From Seiridium cupressi (taxonomy: Eukaryota; Ascomycota; Sordariomycetes; Amphisphaeriales; Sporocadaceae): a stretch of 64,000 bases of DNA. The stretch is from contig JARVKI010000013.1 of NCBI GenBank assembly GCA_036674765.1, positions 310,001 through 374,000 of the forward strand, read 5' to 3'. The notes under the pieces were generated by a model that searched no databases, was not told the origin of the DNA, and saw nothing but the letters and a program-made list of their open reading frames with translations. Shown here piece after piece: positions 11,543 through 21,952 of the stretch. Both the position numbers and the translations under genes were made by a program. The stretch's first letter is position 1, and every line of letters begins with the position of its first letter.

Positions 11543-12844
11543 ATGTGTGGCCGTTACTCGCTGGCATTGGTATGCTCACCCCCACGTCCGAGTTGGCGGC
11601 TTGTGACTAACAACAATCTACAGCGTCCAGCGCAGATCCGTCAGATGCTCCAGGATCAAAATATGCAGGTGGACGATGCGCCTGAAGATGACGGCGATGG
11701 AGCGCCACGTCAGTCATACAACTTCGCTCCTGGTTATCACGGCATTGTCTATCGTGCCGATGTGCCGTCCTATGGCGCTGGGCCTCGCCACCAGGACAGA
11801 CGGGCAACTGCGACAGATGCTGCCGAACCCACAGATGCAGAACAAAGTGAACCATCGGCACCTCACGATGATGCGTTGACTCCCAAGGATACTCACTATA
11901 AGCTCCAGTCCATGAAGTGGGGCCTGATCCCCTTCTGGACCAAGCGCAACCCTGATTACGGCAGCATGATGAAGACCATCAACTGTCGGGACGACTCGCT
12001 GGCGCAAAACGGTGGCATGTGGAACACGATGAAGGCGCGCAAGCGCTGTATCGTTATAGCGCAAGGCTTCTATGAGTGGCTGAAGAAGGACGGCAGTAAG
12101 GAGAAGACGCCGCACTACATTAAGCGCAAGGACGGAAGCCTGATGTGCTTTGCAGGGCTTTGGGACTGCGTGAAGTATGAAGGAGACGGCAAGGAGCACT
12201 ATACCTATACAATCATTACTACAGACTCGAATAAGCAGCTCAAATTCCTGCATGATCGCATGCCGGTGATCCTCAATAATGGCTCAGAAGAGCTGAGGAC
12301 TTGGCTGGACCCTAAACGCCACGAGTGGTCGAAGGAATTACAGTCACTCCTCAAGCCATTCGATGGAGAACTCGAGATATATCCGGTCAGCAAGGAGGTA
12401 GGAAAGGTGGGCAACAACTCGCCTACCTTCATCGTCCCCCTAGACAGCAAGGATAACAAGTCGAACATTGCCAATTTCTTTGCCAAGGGTGGTTCGAAGC
12501 AGACACCAAAGAAAGAAGCCCCAAAGAGCCAACCGGAAATCGAGGTCAAGAAGGAGACAGGTTTCGAAGAACAAGACTCTCAAACCACAACAGAACAGAT
12601 CACGAATGATGTTGGTGAGAGCCTGGCGAAGATGGGTGGCATGAAACGAGAAGTCGAGGAACCGGATGATGAAGACGAGCGGCCGGCAAAAGCCTTGCGG
12701 TCTGCTGGTCCAGTAAAATCACTCTCACCACAGAAGGGAGGCCGGCCTAAAATCAGTGCGACCAGCAATGGCACGAAAGCTCCCGAGAAGCAGAAGCAAG
12801 CTGGGGCCCAGAAAATCACGAAATTCTTCGGCAATAGCGCATGA
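11543..12844 (+). CDS. SRAP-domain (HMCES/YedK-type) abasic-site crosslinking protein
   Basis: Exons 11543-11569 and 11624-12844, 415 aa. The start is fixed by chemistry: SRAP proteins begin Met-Cys, Met is removed and Cys2 forms a thiazolidine crosslink with abasic sites in single-stranded DNA. MCGRYSLAL is followed after a 54-bp intron by RPAQIRQML. Other active-site residues are present: Asn42 (SYNFAPGY), Glu160 (GFYEW) and His219 (HDRMPVIL). The domain ends near residue 285 and an acidic/basic disordered tail follows. Two IxxFF motifs lie in the tail, at residues 291-295 and 407-411 (see findings), suggesting PCNA contact as in human HMCES. The family protects replication forks. The intron has no stop and keeps frame, so retention would insert 18 residues after residue 9. 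Confidence 0.92.
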   Translation: MCGRYSLALVCSPPRPSWRLVTNNNLQRPAQIRQMLQDQNMQVDDAPEDDGDGAPRQSYNFAPGYHGIVYRADVPSYGAGPRHQDRRATATDAAEPTDAEQSEPSAPHDDALTPKDTHYKLQSMKWGLIPFWTKRNPDYGSMMKTINCRDDSLAQNGGMWNTMKARKRCIVIAQGFYEWLKKDGSKEKTPHYIKRKDGSLMCFAGLWDCVKYEGDGKEHYTYTIITTDSNKQLKFLHDRMPVILNNGSEELRTWLDPKRHEWSKELQSLLKPFDGELEIYPVSKEVGKVGNNSPTFIVPLDSKDNKSNIANFFAKGGSKQTPKKEAPKSQPEIEVKKETGFEEQDSQTTTEQITNDVGESLAKMGGMKREVEEPDDEDERPAKALRSAGPVKSLSPQKGGRPKISATSNGTKAPEKQKQAGAQKITKFFGNSA

Positions 12845-13401
12845 GAAAATGGGTGATTGGTCATATGGCCAGAGCCGTGGGCTACCGATCGATTAGGAAT
12901 GATTGAGCCATCCTCGGGGCTGCATCGTTGCAATGTAATGAATTTGAGGTATCAAGATGAGTTGGGCATAACGGAAAAGCGAACTTTGCAGTACTGAATA
13001 GGCTTACGATCTATATTTGACTACCTTTCCAACTCTACAAAAAGATTCCTGTTAAAATCGTTGCATGACATCGCTGCGGACCACGACCTTGCTCGGTTCG
13101 AATAGGATAGGGTTGTTAGGCTCTGACGTAGTTGGAAGATCGGAGGCTAGTTCTAGTATTGTAGGGTCGATGCCGCCGCCCAAAGAACTAATAGGTGATA
13201 TATCAACTCTGATTTGCCATATAGCTTATACTTACGAGCTTATTCGTACACTGGGACTATAACCCGGAAGTCAGCAATTAGATCGCAGGGGTGCTGACCC
13301 GATCAGTGGGGCAGATGCATCAACAACTTCAAGGCTCCCTACAATAGACCAATCAGTCCTACCTCGCATCTAGCTATCTACCTATGTAGGACGTGTCAAG
13401 G
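12845..13401. other. intergenic, SRAP gene / sulfotransferase-like gene
   Basis: About 560 bp between two plus-strand genes. No gene or notable repeat is seen. Confidence 0.5.
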
Positions 13402-14277
13402 ATGGCTCCTCCAATCACCCCCAACCTACCAGGACTGTTTGCGACTCTCTATCCCATCAATGAGCTCCCGGACCGCACTTCTTTGCGAGCCTCACATCAA
13501 CTCCAAGTCCTCGCTTTGGGCCTCTCGCGGTCTGGCACCGATTCGCTCCGCGCAGCCCTCACGATCCTGGGGTATCGAAATGTCTATCATGGGTGGTTAA
13601 TCTCGACAGTGCAACAGTCCGACCCAGGATTGTGGTGCCCGCTCATGCGGCGCAAATACTCGGGCGAATTCGTGGCAGCCAAGCTCGCGGCTGACACCCT
13701 GCGCGCCGAGTTCGACAAAGTGCTGGGGAACTGCGAGGCCGTCACCGACGTACCTTGCTTCGTCTTCGCAGAGGAGCTCATCAAGGCGTACCCAGAGGCG
13801 AAGGTCGTTCTGAACCGCAGGCGTGATGTTGATGCCTGGTACAAGAGCATGCAAGATACTGTCATGGGCGTCTTCACTTGGCCGCTGTGGGTGCTGCACT
13901 TCTGGGCCGGAGATCTATTCTGGATATACAGCGTGTTCGAGCTAGGACTCATGGTGTGGGCGCGGCGCGACTTTGATCGACATGGAAGACAGGTGGCTGT
14001 CGAGCACTATCAGACCCTGGAAGACATATGTAAGCGTGACGGGCGCGAGTACTTGGACTGGTCTGCTGAGGATGGCTGGGCTCCGCTGTGTGCGTTTCTG
14101 GGGAAAGACGTGCCCGAGGAATCGTTCCCGTGGGAGAACAAGGCTGGTCGTATCTTTGAGAAGAAGATGGAGGTTGCTATTGGTGCAATGGTCATGAGGG
14201 CGGCTCGTAATCTGGGATGTGCCATTCTTGGAGGTGCGGTCCTGCCCACCGCGCTGTGGTGGCAATCGAATAATTGA
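13402..14277 (+). CDS. sulfotransferase-fold protein (Sulfotransfer_4 type)
   Basis: Single exon, 291 aa, starting at the ATG of MAPPITPNLPGLF; the frame extends nine bases upstream only to a GTG. A nucleotide-binding loop LGLSRSGTDSLRAAL at about residues 39-53 resembles the PAPS-binding 5' loop of sulfotransferases. VVLNRRRDVDAWYKSM, near the middle, matches the 3'-phosphate-binding segment. These fungal proteins belong to the Sulfotransfer_4 group, often misnamed as NAD-dependent epimerases; their substrates are unknown. The C-terminus is hydrophobic (GCAILGGAVLPTALWW) and may anchor the protein in a membrane. No neighbouring biosynthetic cluster points to a substrate. Confidence 0.8.
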   Translation: MAPPITPNLPGLFATLYPINELPDRTSLRASHQLQVLALGLSRSGTDSLRAALTILGYRNVYHGWLISTVQQSDPGLWCPLMRRKYSGEFVAAKLAADTLRAEFDKVLGNCEAVTDVPCFVFAEELIKAYPEAKVVLNRRRDVDAWYKSMQDTVMGVFTWPLWVLHFWAGDLFWIYSVFELGLMVWARRDFDRHGRQVAVEHYQTLEDICKRDGREYLDWSAEDGWAPLCAFLGKDVPEESFPWENKAGRIFEKKMEVAIGAMVMRAARNLGCAILGGAVLPTALWWQSNN

Positions 14278-14959
14278 GTAATAGTGCATGTTGATCGGAT
14301 CCGACTGAGCGGAGCAGAAATCATGTAGGTATTTTCTGCATTTGTATTCAACTCCTTGAAATGTATGGAACCCCTCTAAACTCTACACTTCGGACGAGAT
14401 CACCATGAGAGACCAAGTCACCAGTATCCGCATCATAAGTCTACCAATCTGGAACCCTTCGTGTCGTTAGCCTCACCTCAGAATTTAGGTCGAATTGCAC
14501 TTGAATTCCTAGTTTTGGTAGAACGTGCAGTCGCATGTGCTCCGGAATAGGCATAACCTTCGCCATGCAACAAAGTCAAGCTGGGTAAAACCTGGTGCAG
14601 ATCGCGGCTTTAATGTCGTCCGGATGGCGAAATACTGAGCTGAGCACGATGGGATAGTAATGGCATAAGTCGAATATAGCCGCTCGCTGTCTGGGAGGGG
14701 CATCGGCTAAAGTCGTGCTGGGGACATGGCACTTCGCGTCTCTCCATCAAGGAAGCCTAAGTGTTTGTGGCAGATGCCTCTCGGTTTGCGACTATGGAAA
14801 ACACTCAACCACACGTAGGGCCGAGACAATATATAACCTCCAAGGTAGGCATTAGAGCGGATAAACCAGAACGACGAGATCGCAAGTTCCCACCCGTCAT
14901 TCTCAAGTGTCTCCTCAAAATTGGGTTCACGCTGGAGACCGCCCAACACAAGATCGGGA
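14278..14959. other. convergent intergenic, sulfotransferase-like / AA9
   Basis: Two 3' ends face each other. No gene or repeat is seen in about 680 bp. Confidence 0.5.
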
Positions 14960-15909
14960 TCAGCAAGTGAACTAATCATAATATCAGCATCGGCATATCC
15001 ATTTCATAGTAAATACTCACCACTGCGGGCCCTGGGACTGTGTATGAGTTGAAGTTGTTGTAGATCTGTTTGCACGTTAGCAGATCTTCCCAATCGTCGC
15101 CCATGTGATTTGTACTTACGTTAGCAGTATAACCTGGGTCAGTGGACTTGATAAATCCTGGAATCTTGGCTGTTGACGAAGGTGTAGTCGATCCACCGCC
15201 AGTGACCTTGACTTGAGCGCAGGAGATGTAGAACTGAGGCGTGCTGCCAGGGTTATGGATGGCCAGCGACTGGATGCGGACGAGGTATTCGCCAGCCGGG
15301 ATACATCTGGGAACCGTGCTGGAATAAGTGTCTGTCAAAGAGCTTTAACTAATATTGAGGTCGTAAGTGAATCGTAGGGTGACTTACTGGACATTGTCCA
15401 GCTTGCCTGGCCATTAGAGAAGGTTGGACCCCTTATCACGTTGTCAGAATGACTTTCGTGCCCGTGGTAAAAAGGGCGAGTTATGTATTCACCAGTCAAA
15501 TGTCTTAAACCAGTCGCCACTTCCGTCATACGAGGCAGCAGTGGTCGGTGCCTTGGACATGTACAACGACACGGGGCCTTGGTGGTACACAGCTTGGTCG
15601 AGTGTGAATGTGAGTGGAGACCCAGCTGCGACTTCAATGGTAGACGTGCTGCCACCAGTGGCTCCCCCAACGTTGCAGCGCAGATCGTTCGAAGCCAAGT
15701 CTGCGGTATACGTCAATCCATGGTATTATAAGGAGTTTTTCATGGTCAGGAGATATACCTGTCACCGGGGAGTTGTTGTTTGTGTTCTGGCGAACATATT
15801 GGTAGGCGGCAGCCTGGGAAGTTCCTGGCGAAAAGGTGGTGAAGATGTAATGAGCGGAAGCACAATGCGCAAACAGCGCCACGGCGGCCAGCTGAATGAA
15901 GCTCTTCAT
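14960..15909 (-). CDS. AA9 lytic polysaccharide monooxygenase, secreted
   Basis: Six exons on the minus strand: 15909-15759, 15700-15493, 15431-15388, 15331-15120, 15065-15021 and 14971-14960; 223 aa. The last exon codes only Phe-Thr-Cys and stop, giving the classic end PGPAVFTC. The signal peptide is residues 1-19, so mature His1 is His20 ([11 protein letters not shown]). His90 ([12 protein letters not shown]) completes the copper histidine brace. Tyr169 and Gln167 ([10 protein letters not shown]) supply the axial Tyr and second-sphere Gln, and His160 is also kept. Cys59, Cys144 and Cys172 fit disulfides. There is no CBM1. The enzyme oxidatively cleaves cellulose or related glucans outside the cell using an electron donor such as CDH, which is encoded 3.2 kb away. 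All introns are 49-61 bp. Confidence 0.95.
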
Positions 15910-16628
15910 GTTGATGTCAGGCTTGAGGTTCGAAGTAAAGACTAGCTATAGAGAACGTTCAGGTCGAGGTAGGGTGCTGAGAAAAAAACTCAAGTACAAA
16001 TGTCCAGCTGGGGGGTGTGGAACAGATGATATATTCTTGGTCAACATTCACACTGACTTGCTCCGGCGCTTCTTGCACACCATTAGCGACGTCGTGAGCG
16101 AAGCTTCGACTATTGTACGTAAAACAATCCAATCATGCTTTTCTATTGTTACATTGGATCGCGGGATCCTGGATAAATAATGCTTGCCCAATATGACCTC
16201 CTGCTCAGCAAATGGAAGTATCGGTAGGAGGAATTAACCGTGTGATAAGAAATCTAATCTCGTTTACCAATTACACAAAGCCGTCACATCTCGTCATGCA
16301 CTACAACGAAAGTAATTTATTAGTCAAAGCACCTCTGAGTAGGAGCGATGTGATATAGAGGGTCACGTTCGGACCACAGAGACCCGAATCTAAAAGAAAC
16401 GACATAAACTGTTTAACCTAGAGTGAGAGAGCCGGCAGTTAAACTATAAAGATTGATTTAAAATCAACTAGCCGACCAATATACTCTTGTATATTCTCCA
16501 GCTCATGGCATAAAAGTTATCTAGCAAGTAAATACGGCAGAGCCTACTATTGTTAGCGATTGATAGAATATTAGATCTCCTGCATTCAGATCACGCTTTA
16601 CCTGGGATTTGATAGTCCGTTACTCCGA
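15910..16628. other. promoter region of AA9 and 3' flank of the AA9 relic
   Basis: About 720 bp upstream of the intact AA9 gene. It holds a CreA-type CTGGGG site about 100 bp before the start and is AT-rich further out. No separate gene is seen. Confidence 0.5.
16008..16013 (+). promoter_or_regulatory. CTGGGG, candidate CreA/CRE1 site of AA9
   Basis: CTGGGG fits the SYGGRG consensus of the carbon catabolite repressor CreA/CRE1. It lies 99 bases upstream of the AA9 start. The consensus is short and common, so this is only a candidate. Confidence 0.3.
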
Positions 16629-17420
16629 CTAGATATTAACAAGGACACCAGGATTGTTTTGCTGCGGAGTCGTCAGATTTTGAGGGTCTTACTGAGTGAC
16701 AAGTGTAGACATACCTTGTAAGCACCTGGGAAGCTAATCGTTTGCCAGCGTTGCTGATGAGATTCTCGACGTCCCATTTGCCCCCGTTATATCCATCGTG
16801 TTGAATCTTGAACCTCTGCAGTTGGTCAGCATCTGCTTCCTCGCAAACACAAGATTTATGCGCATATACCATCCGTCGCCTACGCCCATGTCCTTTGTGG
16901 CATCCGTCACCTTCTTCAAATATGCCATGGTAGGGCCCTTATAAGAGATGAATTAGTTTGAAACGTCAAAATCAAGCATTAGACGAGGTTTCTCGTACCT
17001 TGTGACTCGGGTCGATGACATCGTCTGTGCCGGGCCGCGCTGTAGTCCTGTCAATGGTCTTCCTCCAAATTGCCGAAATGTCGCTACCGGCCTCGACTTG
17101 GATGATGTTGTTGTAAGCCGTTGTTGGATTGCTGCCTCCATTACAAGCCATATAGCTTACTGTGACATCATTTTGAGACTATCAAAGCAGACCCTCGGTG
17201 AATGTTGACAACGGCTTCGCCCCAGAGGTGGAACCCTATTCCGTCGTAGCTTGGTGTTCGGATAGCATAGCTGACCCCTGATTACAGCATTAGAAATGCA
17301 CCCTGTCTGAAACATCTCTTGGAGCGTACCATAATTCTTGCCTTCGTACCCAAGCTGGAGAAAATCGAGTGCGCGGTAAGCCAGTGGTCCCACGACCGCA
17401 AGGAACATTGCGTATTTCAT
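16629..17420 (-). pseudogene. decayed AA9 monooxygenase gene
   Basis: Pieces of an AA9 gene lie in order on the minus strand: 17420-17330 (signal-like MKYAMFLAVVGPLAY), 17277 onward (YAIRTPSYDG), 17178-16999 (NDVTVSYMACNGG to DPSHK), 16937-16870 ([10 protein letters not shown] to GVGDG), 16813-16715 ([14 protein letters not shown], then FPGAYK) and 16661-16629 (NNPGVLVNI, stop). Lesions: no His follows the signal-like region (Tyr occupies the nearest position); joining the second and third pieces shifts the frame; the fifth piece needs a weak GAG acceptor because the nearer CAG would create a stop; the segment from IPxCIAPG to QFYxxCAQ, with the copper-site Tyr, is missing at a frame-shifting junction; and a TAG ends the C-terminus early. 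It belongs to a different AA9 branch from the intact neighbour, so it is not a recent tandem copy. Confidence 0.8.
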
Positions 17421-19099
17421 GGTGGATCGAAATGGGCAGCTGAGCTTTTATGGTTACTGATAAGAGAACGAATTTGAGTAAGACGAATCAAACTGGAAAT
17501 AAATCAAGGTCCCAACTTGTAAAACTACCACTAGGCCTCCAGAGTGACTATAAACCAACACCACAACCTCCTGCTGAAGCTCATTACACGGCTATCCATT
17601 GTCTGGCGCAAAGCTATCTCTCATTCGCACCTTGATCCAACGAATTTCTAGACACGTAGTAGATGAACAATGAGAGACGGGGCTCCAGCTTCCGCATCAC
17701 TCATGTGGTGGTTATTCATCCGGCGTCAAAAGCGAATCACCCGGCTCGTGCATCTTGACTTGCACAAAAACCTGGGCGTTAGGCCTCGTGAGGTTGTAGT
17801 GAGTCGCTCGTGTTATTCTAACGCCGATTGCACCAATTTGTGATAAAAAGATCCTGAGCCAAAGCCAGTCGTTCCATCGGTCAACAAGTCAGAGGACTCA
17901 TGGATGGAAAGTGCGGATTCTACTTGGTGTATGGTAGCACTGTACTATCGAGCGAGAACCAAGATATAGCCTGATGGGGGTTCAAGCAACAGTTCCATCA
18001 GCTAGTCTAGGTGTGCTGTAGTTAGAGCCAATGCGGCTTTTAGCCATAGTAGAATCAATCTAAACGGGGCCAGGCTACAAGTGTTACCGCCCAGAACTTC
18101 CGGTGGCACAGTACCATAACCACAAACAGGGTGTAGCAGTGGGGGTTCACGGGACCATTGATCTCCCAGCGCTGTGCCGACACGGCGCTCGTCATTCTGC
18201 AGGGGAAATGAAAGCTGCCCGAGTAAATTGTAGTTTGTCGATGGCTAGGATTCCCCAATTCCGCCAGATGACACCCTGACCTCTGCGGGGCACAAAGACT
18301 ACCACTGCCGGACTTGCCGTTGTTTGATCCCTCAGCTCTCGACTTTGAGGCGAGAATTGACGAATAGGTTGTGCTGGATATCTAATACGACCTTATCTCG
18401 GCCGCATGGCAAGATTTTGGGGAACACGATGGCCTGATAGATCTGCTTTCTTTCTGATCCTCACCTTACCATCCGCTGCAGTGACCCCTAATCCGCGTCA
18501 CCTGAAGTCGGGCTATTGATGGATGACGGATCAACGTCTGTGTTGAACCATCTCCATATGCCACCTACATATTTTCTGGCCAGGACCAAGAATCTTGAAT
18601 GAATAGAGGCTCAGATGCCGTGGGTCTATGACTCACTAAACTGTTCTCATCTAAGATATTGCAGTCCTTGCTCCACCTAGATCGTTCCGGCTACAATTTG
18701 GCTATACCCGTGGCCTTCCGTGCCATATTAGTCCTGAGCTGGACTTCTTTACCGTCATTCCGGACGATGGTCTATCTAGATCAGCAATCTACAATAGCCT
18801 ATACCCGAGATGGCTGACATAAGAACATGTCTCGTAGCTCGTCAAAGCTTGTCGATACTTAATAAACCACCGGTTAATGACTGAAAACAACCTAGCCACA
18901 TTTTCTCATTGCAGGGTCATGTGCTGAGGGCTGGCTGTGCTCGAGATCTGCGGGTCCAAGCTTTCTGGGTCTCTGGACCCCAGATACCACCTTGTTTTCC
19001 ATGAGCAGGTATGTAAGGAACCACGTCCCCGCTGATATCCTTCCAAGAGGCCCCATATCGCACCTTCGGCTTGCGCATTCACTGACCCCTCTGTTCGCG
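17421..19099. other. divergent intergenic, AA9 relic / CDH
   Basis: About 1.7 kb that presumably carries the CDH promoter and the old AA9 promoter. A CreA-type site lies near the CDH start. One GGCTAA (XlnR-type core, reversed) at 18040-18045 is no more than expected by chance. No gene is seen. Confidence 0.5.
18978..18983 (-). promoter_or_regulatory. CTGGGG (reverse), candidate CreA/CRE1 site of CDH
   Basis: CCCCAG on the plus strand reads CTGGGG on the minus strand and fits SYGGRG. It lies about 117 bp before the CDH start, at a position like that of the AA9 site. It is a candidate only. Confidence 0.3.
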
Positions 19100-21952
19100 A
19101 TGAAGGGCCTAGCTCGTCTCACTACCGCCCTTGTGGCAAGCATTGCATGTGAGTTAGCCCGCGCTGGTGGGGGATATCATGCTGACGCCGTGAAGATGTC
19201 CTACCATGTGTTGCTCAAATGTCATATACCGATCCGAACACGGGAATCAAGTTCTCGACGTGGACAGAGGGTACCGGATTCACATATGGTGTCGCTCTTC
19301 CTGGTGATGCGCTGACTAATGATTCTACGGAATATATCGGTATCCTAGTACGTAAGAAGCCTGGAGAAACTATTCCACTGTCTAACATTGCCAATAGAGA
19401 TGCACAGCAGGCTGGTGTGGTCTATCTCATGGAGAATCTGGCCAGATGACTCAAGCCCTGTTGCTTGTGGCATGGCCAAACCAAGACCAAGTCGTGACAT
19501 CTTTCCGATTTGCGACAGGCTACAGCCTACCTGAGGTCTACGCCGGAGACGCAAAGTTGACGCAAATCTCGTCCTCGGTCAACGGCTCGACATTCGAAGT
19601 CATCTACCGCTGTGAGAACTGTTATGCGTGGAATCAGAATGGTCAAACAGGATCGATGTCTACAAGTAGCGGATTCTTAGTTCTCGGGTATGCCCTGGCA
19701 CAAGCTGCTCCCGCGACCCCTAGCTGCCCTGATTCGACCTTCGCGCAGCATACCTCTTTCGGTCAGTACGGCGCTACATTAAACGACTCTGTCAGCGGGG
19801 ACTATCCGCAATGGGCAGGACTCGCTACCAAGACTACAAATGGCGCTTGCAGTACGACAACAACCACCGCAACCACGACGACGACAACCGGCACTAGTAC
19901 TTCGGTTCCCACCGCGGCTTGCGTGGCCCCACCAGAGGCTACATACGATTATGTTGTGGTTGGTGCTGGTGCCGGTGGCATTCCTGTCGCGGATCGACTA
20001 AGTGAGGCGGGCCACAGTGTTCTCCTGATCGAAAAGGGGCCGCCGTCTTCTGGCCGATATAATGGCACCATGAAACCGGAATGGCTTGAGGGCACCAACT
20101 TGACGCGCTTCGATGTCCCTGGGCTTTGTAACCAAATTTGGGTCGATTCGGCTGGCATCGCTTGCACCGACACGGACCAAATGGCAGGCTGCGTCTTGGG
20201 AGGCGGAACAGCTATCAACGCAGGACTCTGGTGGAAAGTGAGTTGTTTATGGCGATCGTAAGAGAACGTAAGCTAATCAGCACAGCCAAACCCGCTTGAC
20301 TGGGATGAAAACTTCCCTGCCGGATGGCATTCGACGGATGTGTCCTTCGCTGAAGATCGTGCGTTTGCGCGCATTCCAGGCACAGACAACCCCTCTGCCG
20401 ACGGAGTGCTCTACCAACGGCAAGGTTTCGATATCCTTTCCAAAGGCTTTGAAGATGCGGGATGGGGAGAGGTCGTACCAAACAACCAGCCCACTGCGAA
20501 GAACCATACATATGGGCGCACCACATACATGTTTGATCATGGTGAAAGAGGTGGACCCTTGGCCACATATCTTCAGACTGCCTTGCAGAGGCCGAATTTT
20601 AGCCTCTACCAGAATACTGCTGTGAAAAGAGTCATTCGAGACGGTGCACACGCCACTGGCGTTGAATTGGAATGTGTCAGCAACGGTGGTTTCGTGGGCA
20701 CGGTGAACCTCACGCCGAACACTGGACGAGTCATTTTATCAGCGGGAACTTTTGGTTCGGCCAAGCTGCTCTATCGAAGTATAGCCTCACTCACATTGAA
20801 TGATCAAGACCGTGGTACTAATCTTTCATTCCAGGTGGCATTGGCCCTGCTGATCAATTGGCAATTGTAGCCAACTCCACAGACGGACCAACCATGATAT
20901 CTAAGGATTCATGGATCAATCTCCCTGTTGGTTCAAATCTGGCTGACCACCTCAACGTAAGTGCGTACCGAGAATTATTCTTCTTTGCTCTAATATTTTG
21001 TTAGACCGATATCTATGTGACCCATCCAGACGTTGTGTTCTATGATTTCTATGCAGCATGGACAGATCCAATTCCGTCGGATAAGGAGAAATACTTAAGT
21101 AAGCTATACAACCCTCCACGGTATTGACCTGTACTCATCTGAATCAGGCAACAGAACCGGTATACTGACACAATCTGCACCGAATATTGGTCCAATGGTA
21201 AGTTATCTAGATGTAATTCCCCACACGAGTGCTGACTATGTTCAAGTTCTGGGATCAGGTTATGTCCTCAGACGGTATAGTTCGCCAAATGCAGTACACT
21301 TCTCGTGTAGAAGGTGCGGACAAGACAGGCTCGAACAGTGAGTAGTTGTCGATCTGCTTTTATAATCATTTAGCTGACCGAATCCAAGACACATTGATTA
21401 TGAGTCAATATCTAGGCAGAGGAAGTACCTCAAGAGGACGCATGGCCATCACAGCTGGGCTCAGCACGGTCGTTGCAGAGCACCCATATCTTCACACCGC
21501 TGGTGACAAGGAAGCTGTTCTGAAGAGTATCGACAATATTCGGGCCGCCTTGACGCCTGTGAAGAACTTGACGTGGGCCCTTCCTTTGGCGAATGAGACC
21601 ACCGATGCTTATGTAGACTCCCTGGTGGTGAGCGCTGCTGCACGGAGATCAAACCACTGGATGGGTGAGTCATCCTAAAAAATCCCTCCGATCATCTTGC
21701 TGACTCTACCCAGGTACCGCGAAGTTAGGCACTGATGACGGTCGTCTCACAAGCGGAACCGCCGTCGTTGACTTGGACACCAAAGTCTACGGGACAGACA
21801 ACATCTTTGTTGTTGATGCATCTATATTCCCGGGCATGTCGACAGGAAATCCTTCGGCTATGATCGTCGCAGCATCTGAATTTGCAGCTGAGAGACTGCT
21901 GAAACTTACGACAGCTGCGGCAAAGCGAGGCGTCGAACTTGTGCAGGGATGA
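19100..21952 (+). CDS. CDH: cellobiose dehydrogenase (AA8-AA3_1 flavocytochrome)
   Basis: Ten exons: 19100-19148, 19196-19351, 19408-20237, 20286-20778, 20835-20956, 21005-21098, 21148-21197, 21247-21337, 21389-21664, 21714-21952; 799 aa. Signal peptide residues 1-23, then QMSYTDPNTG. The cytochrome (AA8) domain has both heme-b ligands, Met82 (SGQMTQALLLVAWP) and His183 (FAQHTSFGQ), spaced as in known CDHs. A Thr-rich linker spans residues 217-238. The GMC flavodehydrogenase (AA3_1) starts with the FAD motif GAGAGG at 254-259 and has the catalytic pair His718 (SNHWMG) and Asn766 (STGNPSAM). There is no C-terminal CBM1. CDH oxidises cellobiose and passes electrons through the heme to AA9 enzymes. 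The gene looks intact; stops at 19449 and similar places fall in introns or other frames. Confidence 0.96.

Noticed and set aside
13393..13401. Earlier GTG start for the sulfotransferase-like gene
   Set aside because: Eukaryotic nuclear genes start at ATG; the first in-frame ATG is 13402. The same reasoning moved starts at 43043, 50032 and 51673.
18040..18045. TTAGCC, an XlnR-type GGCTAA core before CDH
   Set aside because: One match in 1.7 kb is expected by chance.
19219..19449. Apparent stop inside the CDH cytochrome domain
   Set aside because: The stop is in a frame reached only by reading through the intron 19352-19407; splicing restores GWCGLSHGESGQMTQ.
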